Origin: Fibrobacteraceae bacterium
Lineage (GTDB): Bacteria; Fibrobacterota; Fibrobacteria; Fibrobacterales; Fibrobacteraceae
Direction: 5' to 3'
Assembly: GCA_017631885.1 (NCBI GenBank)
Contig: JAGBSH010000029.1
Span: forward strand, 1-64,000
Length of the DNA stretch: 64,000 nt
In this document: positions 54,938 through 63,265 of the stretch, in pieces
How the letters are laid out: every line of letters starts with the position of its first letter
Numbering within the stretch: position 1 is the stretch's first letter
Notes under the pieces: model-generated
The model's database searches: none
What the model was told of the DNA's origin: nothing
Seen by the model: the letters and a program-made list of their open reading frames with translations, nothing else
Made by a program: the position numbers and the translations under genes

Positions 54938-56209
54938 TTACACCCCCTCTTTGTTTTCTGTTTCAACTTCTTCAACAACTTTATTAAAAAGAGGCAAATA
55001 CTCTTCTAAAATTTTCTGAAGGTCATCATTCATTTCTGTCACACCTTTTTTACTCATTAAAAGGCGTTTAAAAATTTCTTCATCATTCAAAACATCTACC
55101 GAATCAAGAAAATCATCTGAAAAATCATTGGCAAAAAGAGCAACAGCTCGATTCACTTTTTTACTAACAATTTCAAAAGGAGCATTTTCTAAAACAGACG
55201 CAAGCGACTCATTAATATTTACCCCTGGCGTATAATCGTAAACGATTTCTATTTTCAAAGGTCTATCAAAAGTTTCATTTTTCAACTGGCGTAATTCAGC
55301 AACAATACTTTCAATAGAACCAGAAATTCGTTTAAAAGCAAAATACTGTGGCGTTTCAATTTTTTCAACAACCGGTTCTTTCCCCTTTTCTAAATCAATC
55401 GCTAAAACATAATGCGGGATATTCACTTCATCAAAACCAAGAACAAATGGCGAACCAGAATAACGCACCTTTGGATTTTTAGCCACCATTGTTGAATAAT
55501 GAATATGGCCAAGCGCCACATAATCAAAGCCCTCTGGAAAAACAGAAACAGGAATTGTCCCTAAATTACCGACAATATCACGCAAACCATGACCTTTCGC
55601 ATCTTTCCCTTCATCATTTTCTGGCCTACCTTCTAATTTAGAAGCATACAAATGCCCTGTAGCCACAATCGGAATGTTACGCCCAGCTCGTTTCTTTTCT
55701 GCCGCTTCATAAACAGCACTATACAAACCTTCAAAAGAATTCTTAGCAAAATCTTCTGCTTCATTTGTTCTAAAACGACGAAGTTCCGTTTCACGCACAT
55801 AAGGAACAGCCGCACTAATACCAATAACATTCCCAGATTCATCAGTCAATTCTTTAACCAAATCTTCTACAGAACGTTCCCCAAGAGAACCCACCATCTG
55901 GATATTAAAAGCTTCTAACAAATCCCGCGGAGCGTCTAGCAAAACGCCAGAATCATGGTTACCGCCAACAAGAACAATATTTTTACAACAAGTATCAAGT
56001 AAAGAAGCCAAAAACTGAAAATACTGCTTACGAGCTTCAACAGAAGGCGTAGCCGTATCAAAAATATCGCCAGAAACAACAAGGCAATCAGCAGACAATT
56101 CAACAATACGCTCTTTAAGCCATTTCAAAAATTGTTTTGATTCTTCTGTCCTATCCATATCGTGCATGGAATTACCCAAATGCCAATCTGCCGTATGTAT
56201 CAGTTTCAT
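54938..56209 (-). CDS. sbcD: SbcD exonuclease subunit (Mre11-like)
   Basis: A 423-aa metallophosphoesterase nuclease with all family motifs: HTADWHLGNS, VVSGDIFDTATPS, GGNHDSGVLL, ATGHLYASK and ALGHIHY. It is the nuclease of the SbcCD complex. The ATG at 56209 has AAGGTG upstream and gives the standard MKLIHTADWHLG start; the upstream in-frame extension of 21 residues is unsupported. First gene of the two-gene operon. Confidence 0.95.
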   Translation of the reverse strand: MKLIHTADWHLGNSMHDMDRTEESKQFLKWLKERIVELSADCLVVSGDIFDTATPSVEARKQYFQFLASLLDTCCKNIVLVGGNHDSGVLLDAPRDLLEAFNIQMVGSLGERSVEDLVKELTDESGNVIGISAAVPYVRETELRRFRTNEAEDFAKNSFEGLYSAVYEAAEKKRAGRNIPIVATGHLYASKLEGRPENDEGKDAKGHGLRDIVGNLGTIPVSVFPEGFDYVALGHIHYSTMVAKNPKVRYSGSPFVLGFDEVNIPHYVLAIDLEKGKEPVVEKIETPQYFAFKRISGSIESIVAELRQLKNETFDRPLKIEIVYDYTPGVNINESLASVLENAPFEIVSKKVNRAVALFANDFSDDFLDSVDVLNDEEIFKRLLMSKKGVTEMNDDLQKILEEYLPLFNKVVEEVETENKEGV

Positions 56210-56295
56210 TTTCACCTTCTTATAAATCTTAAAATAATCACCAAATATAAATATAGCCCCAGCTTTTGACAAAAAATGTCAAAAACAAAAATTCT

Positions 56296-57192
56296 TCACT
56301 TTTTTTTCATTTCAGCAAGAACCATCCCAGCCACAATTGCAAAAGCCCCGACAACACCCAAAAACGTAATGCGTTCAGAAAGCGCAACAACCGCTGTAAT
56401 AATAGTCACTAATGGAATCGCATAAATGTAATTACTCGCCAAAACCGTTCCAAGTTGTTTCAAAACTTTATTCCAAATCAAATAACCAAACAAAGAAGAA
56501 AAAACCGTCAGACACAAAAAATTAAGACTCACAACTGGTAGAGCAAAATTACTCCAAGGAATCGGAGACTTTTCGACCAACATAATAGGTAGAGAAGTCA
56601 GCATACCATAAAAGAAAACTTTCCGCGTAATAAAAAGTGTCGAATAAACGCCATTCAACTTTTTAATCACAAGCGAATAAATAGTCCAAACTAACGCCGA
56701 ACCAAAAGCCAAAAAATCGCCCAAAGGAGAAACCTTCAAAACAAACTTTCCATTCAAAACCACAAGCACCATGCCCACAAACGTCACAAGACAACCCAAA
56801 ACCTGCCGTTTACAAAGGCGTTCCGTTTTATAAATAATCCCGCCAAAAATCATAATCAAAAGCGGATTTGTGCAAACAATCAGCGAAACATTACTCGAAG
56901 AAGAAAGCGTAAGCGCCGTATTCTCTGTCCAAAAATAAAGCGTGCAACCCGTAACCCCACAAACAAACAAAATCAATTCATGCTTAAAATTTTCACACCG
57001 AAACTTTCGATGACAAGCCAAAAGCAAAATCAAATACGTCACCACAAAACGAAACGTAAAAATCTGCACCGCCGAAAAATCATAGCCCAGCAAAACCTTA
57101 GTGCTAACAAAACTCGTTCCCCAAAACACAATCGTAAAAAGCGCCAAAAGGTGCCAAACAGAACTTCTCGAATTTTGACTAACAATTTTCAT
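56296..57192 (-). CDS. EamA/DMT-superfamily transporter
   Basis: A 298-aa membrane protein with ten hydrophobic segments in two EamA halves. It has the family's IVFWGTSFVSTKVLL opening, TENTALTLSSSSNVSLIVCTNPLL and the second-half GYLIWNKVLKQLG. These transporters export small metabolites. I chose the ATG at 57192; the reading frame continues upstream into the 105-bp repeat, and that part is not gene sequence. It is unrelated in detail to the EamA protein at 26643. Confidence 0.85.
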   Translation of the reverse strand: MKIVSQNSRSSVWHLLALFTIVFWGTSFVSTKVLLGYDFSAVQIFTFRFVVTYLILLLACHRKFRCENFKHELILFVCGVTGCTLYFWTENTALTLSSSSNVSLIVCTNPLLIMIFGGIIYKTERLCKRQVLGCLVTFVGMVLVVLNGKFVLKVSPLGDFLAFGSALVWTIYSLVIKKLNGVYSTLFITRKVFFYGMLTSLPIMLVEKSPIPWSNFALPVVSLNFLCLTVFSSLFGYLIWNKVLKQLGTVLASNYIYAIPLVTIITAVVALSERITFLGVVGAFAIVAGMVLAEMKKK

Positions 57193-57213
57193 TGCCCAAA
57201 AAGATAGTAATTC

Positions 57214-57318
57214 GGGCGTTCCCTCGGCTTCGTTACGCACTACGCCAAGGTCGGGCTATACTCGCTACGCTCACCGAGCCTATCGTCTCAGGCCCCAAGG
57301 GGTCACTATCCCTAACGC
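57214..57318 (+). repeat. 105-bp dispersed repeat, copy 2
   Basis: Begins GGGCGTTCCCT and ends CTATCCCTAACGC, the same length and ends as the copy at 41479, with shared inner blocks CGGGCTATACTCGC and GCTCACCGAGCCT. The middle differs (an extra ACGCACTACGCC segment, and GGCCCCAAGGGG in place of the other palindrome), so the copies are modular relatives. It lies just upstream of the EamA start. Confidence 0.8.
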
Positions 57319-57334
57319 AAAAGGAACAAAAAAA

Positions 57335-57545
57335 CTAGCCTTTGCAAGGCAAAAAATAATATTCGTCTAAAGAAGACTTTTGAATTCCGATTCGTTCTAT
57401 ATTGCAATCACCTAGAACAGTTCCAGTTAATTTTTTCCCATTGATAATTCCTGGTAGCCTATACTTTTCGCCATAAGCGAACTATTCAAAAAGGAAAATC
57501 ATCGTTTTTAATGGTCATGACTGTTTTTTGCGAAATTTTAGACAT
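57335..57545 (-). pseudogene. small decayed reading frame
   Basis: On the minus strand an ATG at 57545 opens SKISQKTVMTIKNDDFPF and stops. A shifted frame then continues with FAYGEKYRLPGIINGKKL and DCNIERIGIQKSSLDEYYFL to a TAG at 57335. The pieces look like one short protein broken by a frameshift. Family not recognised. Two copies of TTTTAGACATAGA (57536 and 57577) overlap and precede its start and could be an operator. Confidence 0.3.
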
Positions 57546-57617
57546 AGATTGCCTAACGTGTCTAATTTTTGTGATTTTTTAGACATAGACTATCTAGCAT
57601 ACTTTTTCCTTTTCGGG

Positions 57618-57790
57618 TTATTTATCCTCTACATTTGGCTGATTTATAAACAAGTCTATTAAACGCTGATTGATATAGTAGTTGGTTTTTCCCAACTTTT
57701 TCTTTATTCAACAACCCCATTTTTACCAACTCATCAAGGTATTTTGCCGCAGTAAGGCGATAGACCTCGAGATCACGGACAATATACTCA
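57618..57790 (-). pseudogene. Fic-family C-terminal winged-helix remnant
   Basis: The minus strand encodes YRLTAAKYLDELVKMGLLNK, EKVGKN, then after a one-base shift YYINQRLIDLFINQPNVEDK and a stop at 57618. This is the C-terminal DNA-binding-like tail of Fic/DOC-type adenylyltransferases. The frameshift and the loss of everything upstream, including the Fic core, mark it as a relic. Confidence 0.6.
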
Positions 57791-57985
57791 ATCTATTTTG
57801 CTCCAAAAGCCGTTCTTGTCAGCCCCCTACCAATTTAACATGCCTACTGCTTGTAGCTTCTTAAGATTTGCTACAATACTCTTGCGCGAAATGCCGATTT
57901 TTTTTAGAAAGTTCATCCAAAGTGACATGCGGATTTTTCTTGATTTTCAACGGCTTTCAAAATCATCATCACTTTATTTGTGCAC
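57791..57985 (-). pseudogene. winged-helix remnant (AlbA_2/ATPase-type C-terminus)
   Basis: The minus strand reads MMILKAVENQ, then shifted NPHVTLDELSKK, then shifted again IGISRKSIVANLKKLQAVGM, LNW-stop-GADKNGFW. This is the usual C-terminal helix-turn-helix of AlbA_2/HATPase-type putative DNA-binding proteins, broken by two frameshifts and stops. It abuts the Fic remnant and reaches the promoter of the XRE gene. Confidence 0.55.
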
Positions 57986-57997
57986 TATATAGCGTGG
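57981..57997 (+). promoter_or_regulatory. candidate operator, copy 1 (upstream of XRE gene)
   Basis: TGCACTATATAGCGTGG lies 55 bases upstream of the XRE regulator start. Its core CTATATAG is a perfect palindrome flanked by CAC and GTG, so it suits a dimeric HTH protein. The exact 17-mer occurs again at 61725. A half-site GCACTAT follows at 58005. An att-like direct repeat is an alternative explanation. Confidence 0.65.
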
Positions 57998-58052
57998 TAA
58001 AATATTGCACTATTTATATGTTTGAAGAAAACCTATCAATCGCATTTACTAT

Positions 58053-58550
58053 ATGTCTCTTCAACAAAATATTGGCATTGCCTTAAAAGTTCTACGCGCA
58101 GAAAAAGGAATCTCTCAAGAAAAACTTGCCCTTGAAACTGGTATTGGCAGGCGCTACATGAGTGATATTGAAAATGGGCGTAGAAATATTTCTCTTGAAA
58201 TTATTGAGAAACTATCTGATTTTTTTCAGATGAGGCCCAGCGATTTTCTTCTAAAAATTGAAAACGCCATGGTTTCACCTTTAACACTTGATTCTTTAAA
58301 AGAATACCTTTGCGCAAGAGGCTACGAAGAAACAATTATTCTAGAATCTCCCGATTACCTCTCTGCAATTGTCGGAATCAGTGACGATGCTCGTATTATT
58401 TACGATTACGAAAAAATGGTAAAATTTCTAATGATCTCTGAAGGTATGGATTACGAGGAAGCGATAGAATTCATTGACTTCAACACACTTGGAGCACTGC
58501 CTTATATGGGCGAGAAACGGCCAATAATTTTGAATCGAATTGAGGGGTAA
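58053..58550 (+). CDS. XRE-family regulator with C-terminal domain
   Basis: A 165-aa protein. Residues 5-62 form a Cro/C1-type helix-turn-helix (GIALKVLRAEKGISQEKLALETGIGRRYMSDIENG, written here in two overlapping parts: GIALKVLRAEKGISQEKLAL and ETGIGRRYMSDIENGRRN). The C-terminal half (DDARIIYDYEKMVKFL, EEAIEFIDFNTLGALPY) matches a small domain found beside defence genes. It resembles restriction-controller (C) proteins in position and size. The stop is 2 bases before the helicase start, so the two are co-translated. Two identical candidate operators suggest it regulates both this operon and the gene at 61818. Confidence 0.85.
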   Translation: MSLQQNIGIALKVLRAEKGISQEKLALETGIGRRYMSDIENGRRNISLEIIEKLSDFFQMRPSDFLLKIENAMVSPLTLDSLKEYLCARGYEETIILESPDYLSAIVGISDDARIIYDYEKMVKFLMISEGMDYEEAIEFIDFNTLGALPYMGEKRPIILNRIEG

Positions 58551-58552
58551 AT

Positions 58553-61500
58553 ATGTTAAAAACGGGATTGTATGAACAAGTCATAAACGAAGCCCTATCC
58601 AAGGAAATGGATACATCCAAACAACTTTATGATTGCAGAGAAATTGACAAAACAGAATCTCCTCAAATATTATCAAAATACCTTTCCGAAATCATAGAAA
58701 AAGGGTTATCCCATTTTCCTAAAGACGATACAGAAAAACGCCTTGAGCTCACCAACAAGATTGTTTCTGTAATCACGGAAGCAACCGATGACAAAGATTT
58801 CAACAACTTGCGAGTTAATCAAAAGCCCGAACAACTTTTTGCCGTCGCAAACATACTAAATAATGCAGGAGCAATAAAGCAACAGCTTTCAATGCCACGG
58901 CCAGAGACATCTCTAGTTTCTAGTTCCCTTTTTACGGGCGCAGGGCATGAGCCGCAAATGATGACAGAAATCAAGAAGGAAATCGCATCAGCGGACAAAA
59001 TTGATTTTTTAGTATCCTTTATTAAGTGGAGTGGACTCGTTCTAATTTATGATGAACTGAAAAAATTCACAGAAATGGGCGGAAAACTGCGCGTTATAAC
59101 AACTTCATATATGGGCGCAACAGATTTAAAAGCCATCATAGAACTAAACAAGTTGCCAAACACAGAAATAAAAATATCCTACGACACGGAACGCACCAGA
59201 CTTCATGCGAAATCATACATTTTTTATCGCAATACCGGATTTTCAACCGCTTACGTTGGATCTTCTAACATATCCAACGCCGCAATGACTAGTGGACTAG
59301 AATGGAATTTAAAAATTACTGCACATGACCAGCCGCATACTATCAGAAAAATCAATGCAACTTTTGAAAACTATTGGAGTAGCACAGATTTTTCATTATA
59401 CACAGAAGAAGATGAAAATCGTTTGTTAGAGGCACTAAAGGCCGAAAAACATATCTCCAATCTAGAAGGCGACTACAGCTTTGATATACGGCCTTTTTCC
59501 TACCAGCAGGAAATTCTTGACAAACTTTCTGCAGAACGCCAAATAAGAAACCATTTCAAAAATCTTGTTGTTGCCGCAACGGGTACTGGGAAAACTGTCA
59601 TATCGGCTTTTGACTACAAACGCTTTAAACAAGAAAATAGCCACACTAGGTTATTGTTTGTCGCTCATAGAAAAGAAATCCTTAAACAAAGCATTAAGTG
59701 TTTTCGGGGAGTTCTCCATGACGCAAATTTTGGAGAACTGTTTTTTGGAGGTACAACGCCCAATAGCCTAGATAATTTATTCATATCCATCGAAACATTT
59801 AATTCGCAAGAACTGGACAAAAAAACATCTTCAGATTTTTACGATTTCATCATTATTGATGAATTTCATCATGCCGCAGCGCCAACATACCAAAGACTTT
59901 TAGAATACTACAAACCTAAAATTCTGCTAGGACTGACAGCTACACCCGAACGGATGGACGGTAAAAACGTTCTGTCCTATTTTGATAATCGAATTGCTGC
60001 TGAGATTCGTCTTCCAGAAGCGATTGACCGAAAACTGCTATGCCCATTTCATTATTTCGGTATTACCGATGAAGTTGATTTACAAAGTGTAAAATGGTCA
60101 CGTGGAGGGTACGACAAAACAGTTCTTTCTAATGTTTATACTGGAAACGATCTACGTGTAATCCTAATTTTGGAACAATTAAAAAAGTACATCGCAGATA
60201 TGGAAAAAGTCAAGGGTCTTGGCTTCTGTGTTTCGAAAGAACACGCCGAATACATGGCCCAAAGGTTCAACAAATCAAACATTCCCTCAATCGCATTAAC
60301 TGCAGACAGCGACAAAAACGAACGTGATTCTGCGCAAGCAAAGATTGCTGCGGGAGATTTAAAATTTATCTTCACTGTCGATCTTTACAATGAAGGGGTT
60401 GATATTCCTTCTATAAACACCGTCATGTTCCTGAGACCTACAGAAAGCTTGACAATCTTTTTACAACAACTTGGACGAGGTTTACGACTTTGTGACGGCA
60501 AAGATTGTCTGACGGTTTTAGATTTCATTGGGCAAGCACACACTAAGTATAACTTTGAATCAAAATTTGCAGCACTTTTAGGCAATACCAAGCGCAAAGT
60601 TATAGACGAAATCAAAAGCGGATTCCTAGCACTTCCAAAAGGGTGTTATATTCAGCTTGAAGAAAAGGCGGAACGGTATATTCTTGACAACATCCGCCAG
60701 GCTGTAGGAACAAAAAAAGCAATCATATCAAAGATCGCATCCTTCAGCGAAGAAACGGGGAAATGTCCATCCATTTCCGAATTTCTCGATTATTTCAATC
60801 TAGAACTTGATTCTATCTATTCAAGTGGCAGAAGTTTTACAAGATTATGCGTTGAAGCCAAGGCTAAAGAAAATTTTTCAGAAGAAATAGAAGATGTTAT
60901 AACAAAAGCCCTACCTCGCCTTTCTTTTATGGATTCTCATCGATTCATAGAGTTTATCATTGATTATCTACCCAAGATAAATGATTATACCATCAATGAT
61001 TTTAGTGAAATGCAACAAAAAATGTGGCAAATGCTACAATTTACTATTTGGCAAAAGCCATATGAAGAATGTGGATTCAATAACCTTCTAGAAGGATTCC
61101 GTAAAATTGCAAATGCTCCCACAATGATGAATGAAATTATTGATTTACTGATGTACAAATATGAAAAAATTGATTTTATCGATGAACCTGTTCCTGTAAA
61201 TTTTGAATGTCCACTTGATTTACATTGTAGTTACACAAGGGACCAAATTCTAGTAGCTCTCGGCTTTATGAAACCGAATTCTTTACGTGAAGGAGTGAAA
61301 TATTTTGAAGACAAAAAGATTGACGTATTTTTTGTAACATTGAATAAATCTGATAAGGATTATTCTCCGACAACGATGTACAACGATTACGCCATCAATG
61401 ACGAATTATTTCATTGGCAGAGTCAAAGCACAACGTCCGCTCAAAGCAAAACCGGTAATCGATATGCAAATCATATTCAAATGGGATCAAATGTGATGTT

Positions 61501-61669
61501 ATTTGTTCGTGAATACAAAAAAACAAAATTAGGGACTGCGCCCTATACATTTTTAGGATTGGTGGATTATGTCAGTTCAGAAGGTTCAAAACCGATGAAT
61601 ATAATTTGGAAACTAAAAAAGCCAATTCCAGCAAAATATCTAAAAACAAGCTTAGTAATCGCTGGATAA
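58553..61669 (+). CDS. PLD-nuclease / DEAD-like helicase / DUF3427 protein
   Basis: A 1038-aa multidomain protein. N-terminal region about 130-270: a phospholipase-D-like nuclease module with LHAKSYIFYR and YVGSSNISNAAM. Middle (about 310-680): superfamily 2 helicase with Walker A VAATGTGKT (about 342), DEFH box IIDEFHHAA (about 435), GLTATPERMDG and motif VI QQLGRGLRL (about 638). C-terminal part: DUF3427 with RDQILVALGFMKPN, YNDYAINDELFHWQSQS and NVMLFVREYKK. Similar proteins occur as solitary restriction or phage-defence factors. A GAGGGG site precedes the ATG. Likely role: recognise and cut foreign DNA with ATP-driven translocation. Confidence 0.9.
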   Translation: MLKTGLYEQVINEALSKEMDTSKQLYDCREIDKTESPQILSKYLSEIIEKGLSHFPKDDTEKRLELTNKIVSVITEATDDKDFNNLRVNQKPEQLFAVANILNNAGAIKQQLSMPRPETSLVSSSLFTGAGHEPQMMTEIKKEIASADKIDFLVSFIKWSGLVLIYDELKKFTEMGGKLRVITTSYMGATDLKAIIELNKLPNTEIKISYDTERTRLHAKSYIFYRNTGFSTAYVGSSNISNAAMTSGLEWNLKITAHDQPHTIRKINATFENYWSSTDFSLYTEEDENRLLEALKAEKHISNLEGDYSFDIRPFSYQQEILDKLSAERQIRNHFKNLVVAATGTGKTVISAFDYKRFKQENSHTRLLFVAHRKEILKQSIKCFRGVLHDANFGELFFGGTTPNSLDNLFISIETFNSQELDKKTSSDFYDFIIIDEFHHAAAPTYQRLLEYYKPKILLGLTATPERMDGKNVLSYFDNRIAAEIRLPEAIDRKLLCPFHYFGITDEVDLQSVKWSRGGYDKTVLSNVYTGNDLRVILILEQLKKYIADMEKVKGLGFCVSKEHAEYMAQRFNKSNIPSIALTADSDKNERDSAQAKIAAGDLKFIFTVDLYNEGVDIPSINTVMFLRPTESLTIFLQQLGRGLRLCDGKDCLTVLDFIGQAHTKYNFESKFAALLGNTKRKVIDEIKSGFLALPKGCYIQLEEKAERYILDNIRQAVGTKKAIISKIASFSEETGKCPSISEFLDYFNLELDSIYSSGRSFTRLCVEAKAKENFSEEIEDVITKALPRLSFMDSHRFIEFIIDYLPKINDYTINDFSEMQQKMWQMLQFTIWQKPYEECGFNNLLEGFRKIANAPTMMNEIIDLLMYKYEKIDFIDEPVPVNFECPLDLHCSYTRDQILVALGFMKPNSLREGVKYFEDKKIDVFFVTLNKSDKDYSPTTMYNDYAINDELFHWQSQSTTSAQSKTGNRYANHIQMGSNVMLFVREYKKTKLGTAPYTFLGLVDYVSSEGSKPMNIIWKLKKPIPAKYLKTSLVIAG

Positions 61670-61724
61670 TTTTTAACAATCTTTTAAGTCTTTCTATAAA
61701 TAATTTATTGTCTTAATTAAAACA

Positions 61725-61741
61725 TGCACTATATAGCGTGG
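61725..61741 (+). promoter_or_regulatory. candidate operator, copy 2 (upstream of SRA-like gene)
   Basis: An exact second copy of TGCACTATATAGCGTGG, in the same orientation, 76 bases upstream of the start at 61818. The 148-base gap between the helicase and this gene contains no other feature, and the site implies the downstream gene has its own promoter under the same controller. Confidence 0.65.
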
Positions 61742-61817
61742 ATCAAAAACAACATAAAGTATACCTTTACAAAGACAACTGCAAATGTGGTACAACGATC
61801 TTTGAAAAAGGGATAAA

Positions 61818-62261
61818 ATGTTTTTTGAAGAAGGTGATTGGATTGATAAAAATACTATCAAAAAAGTTTTCAATCTAAAGGGATACGCAAGAGGCATAAA
61901 TGCATCTAAAGCACAAAACATTATTGTATGTATTTCTGCAGAAAATGGTCCAAGTAACCCTTATATTGACAAGTGGTATCATAATGACGAGTATGATGGT
62001 ATTCTTTATACAGGTGAAGGACAACAAGGGGATCAGAAACTTACAAGAGGAAACGAAAAACTAGCTGCTAAAGGGAAAGCTCATTTTTTTCGGAAAGTAA
62101 AACAAAAATATTTATACTGTGGGGAATTTCTTCTAAAAGAATATAAAAAAACAACGGAAAACGATATTCGTGGGTTACCAAGAATTGTTTTTAAATTTAA
62201 TATGAAATATAGCGGTAACCATTACTCAGAAAAACTGAGAAAAGAAATGAATGAATTATAA
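61818..62261 (+). CDS. SRA-like (modified-DNA reader) domain protein
   Basis: A 147-aa protein. The block ILYTGEGQQGDQKLTRGNEK, then KKYLYCGEF-like YLYCGEFLLKEY, follows the SRA/YDG pattern (Y-T-G-x-G...DQ...L-x-x-G-N...Y-x-G-x-Y/F) of proteins that flip out methylated cytosines. The N-terminal 50 residues are unassigned. It starts after AAAGGGA. The same frame continues after the TAA at 62259 for another 30 codons of helical sequence, so the present stop may be a recent nonsense change. It is probably the target-recognition partner of the helicase module. Confidence 0.6.
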   Translation: MFFEEGDWIDKNTIKKVFNLKGYARGINASKAQNIIVCISAENGPSNPYIDKWYHNDEYDGILYTGEGQQGDQKLTRGNEKLAAKGKAHFFRKVKQKYLYCGEFLLKEYKKTTENDIRGLPRIVFKFNMKYSGNHYSEKLRKEMNEL

Positions 62262-62328
62262 ATAGAACAAATATTAAATAAATTATCAGAAAAAGAATTA
62301 ACTGATTTAATAAACAAAATAAGAAAAA

Positions 62329-62649
62329 CTACCCATCCTCCACCAACACCATAACATCATTCTCCTCAAACACTTCCCCAAACGCTTGCTCATAACAATT
62401 TTGCAATGCCATTTTCAAATCGCAATTTTCTCTAAACAAGACCATTCCACTATCCAAACACTCCATGTCCAGTTCGCCATCAATATCAATGCATTCCGGC
62501 TTAAATGTTGACCAGAGACAATAATCAACGTATCCTTCCCGGATGTCTTCTTTAAGAAGGTTGTCACCTGTGCCGGCCTGGATTTTCAGGAAGGCGTTTT
62601 TGCTCTTGATCCACGCGAGTATCGCACCGCTGAACGTGTCTTTTCCCAT
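62329..62649 (-). CDS. unrecognised small protein
   Basis: A 106-aa acidic protein (MGKDTFSGAILAWIKSKNAF at the start) without a signal peptide or a known motif. The ATG at 62649 has GGAG 5 bases upstream. An open frame continues further upstream to 62775 but lacks coding character. It converges with the SRA-like gene and overlaps that gene's possible C-terminal extension. Confidence 0.55.
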   Translation of the reverse strand: MGKDTFSGAILAWIKSKNAFLKIQAGTGDNLLKEDIREGYVDYCLWSTFKPECIDIDGELDMECLDSGMVLFRENCDLKMALQNCYEQAFGEVFEENDVMVLVEDG

Positions 62650-62875
62650 AAGGTCTCCGAAGAATTTTGAAAATAATATCGTTATACACATAAATGTATT
62701 TATAACGAGCTTTGTATTTAGCAATACAAGCCGAGGTATCTCCACCTTTTTTGTGAGTTTCACGAATGCCAGCAAGCATAGCTGCTTATCAAACGCACAA
62801 CCAATATAAATTTGTTTTTCACAAAAACAACCTAGAGAATTTCCCTATTTAGATTTTGCTATTTTCTAGTTGCTT

Positions 62876-63259
62876 ATGAAAAGGATTGAAGTAGTTGCAG
62901 GCATTATCAAAAGTGGCGAAAAGATTTTTGCGACAGAGCGCGGTTATGGCGAATTCAAAGGGTTCTGGGAATTTCCTGGCGGTAAAATAGAAGCTAACGA
63001 AACTCGCGAACAAGCACTTGTTCGCGAATTAAAAGAAGAACTGGCTGTTGAAATAAAAGTTGAAAATTTTCTCTGCACCATAAACTACGATTACCCCTCT
63101 TTTCATTTAACAATGCATTGCTTTTATTGCTCTATCGTTAAAGGCGAATTAACTTTATTAGAACACCAATCAGCTAAATGGTTAAAAGTAAACGAATTAG
63201 ATTCTGTTAAATGGTTACCTGCCGATATTGAAGTGATTGAAATTTTAAAAACACATTAA
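62876..63259 (+). CDS. NUDIX hydrolase, MutT-like
   Basis: A 127-aa NUDIX enzyme. The signature GGKIEANETREQALVRELKE continues with E, matching G-x5-E-x7-RE-x2-E-E-x-G/A. The size, WEFPGGKIE and the C-terminal WLPADIEVIE fit 8-oxo-dGTP diphosphatases of the MutT type, which clean the nucleotide pool. I chose the ATG at 62876 (a TTG two codons earlier is open). Confidence 0.88.
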   Translation: MKRIEVVAGIIKSGEKIFATERGYGEFKGFWEFPGGKIEANETREQALVRELKEELAVEIKVENFLCTINYDYPSFHLTMHCFYCSIVKGELTLLEHQSAKWLKVNELDSVKWLPADIEVIEILKTH

Positions 63260-63265
63260 CTTTTA

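Noticed and set aside
57981-61741. 17-bp direct repeats as attachment sites of an integrated element
   Set aside because: No integrase or tRNA gene is present, and both copies sit at promoter distance from genes. The operator reading is preferred, although att sites cannot be excluded.
62564-62779. 71-codon minus-strand frame overlapping the small gene at 62329-62649
   Set aside because: No good ribosome-binding site was found, and the second half overlaps a better-supported start in another frame. The first 40 residues look protein-like but too short to call.
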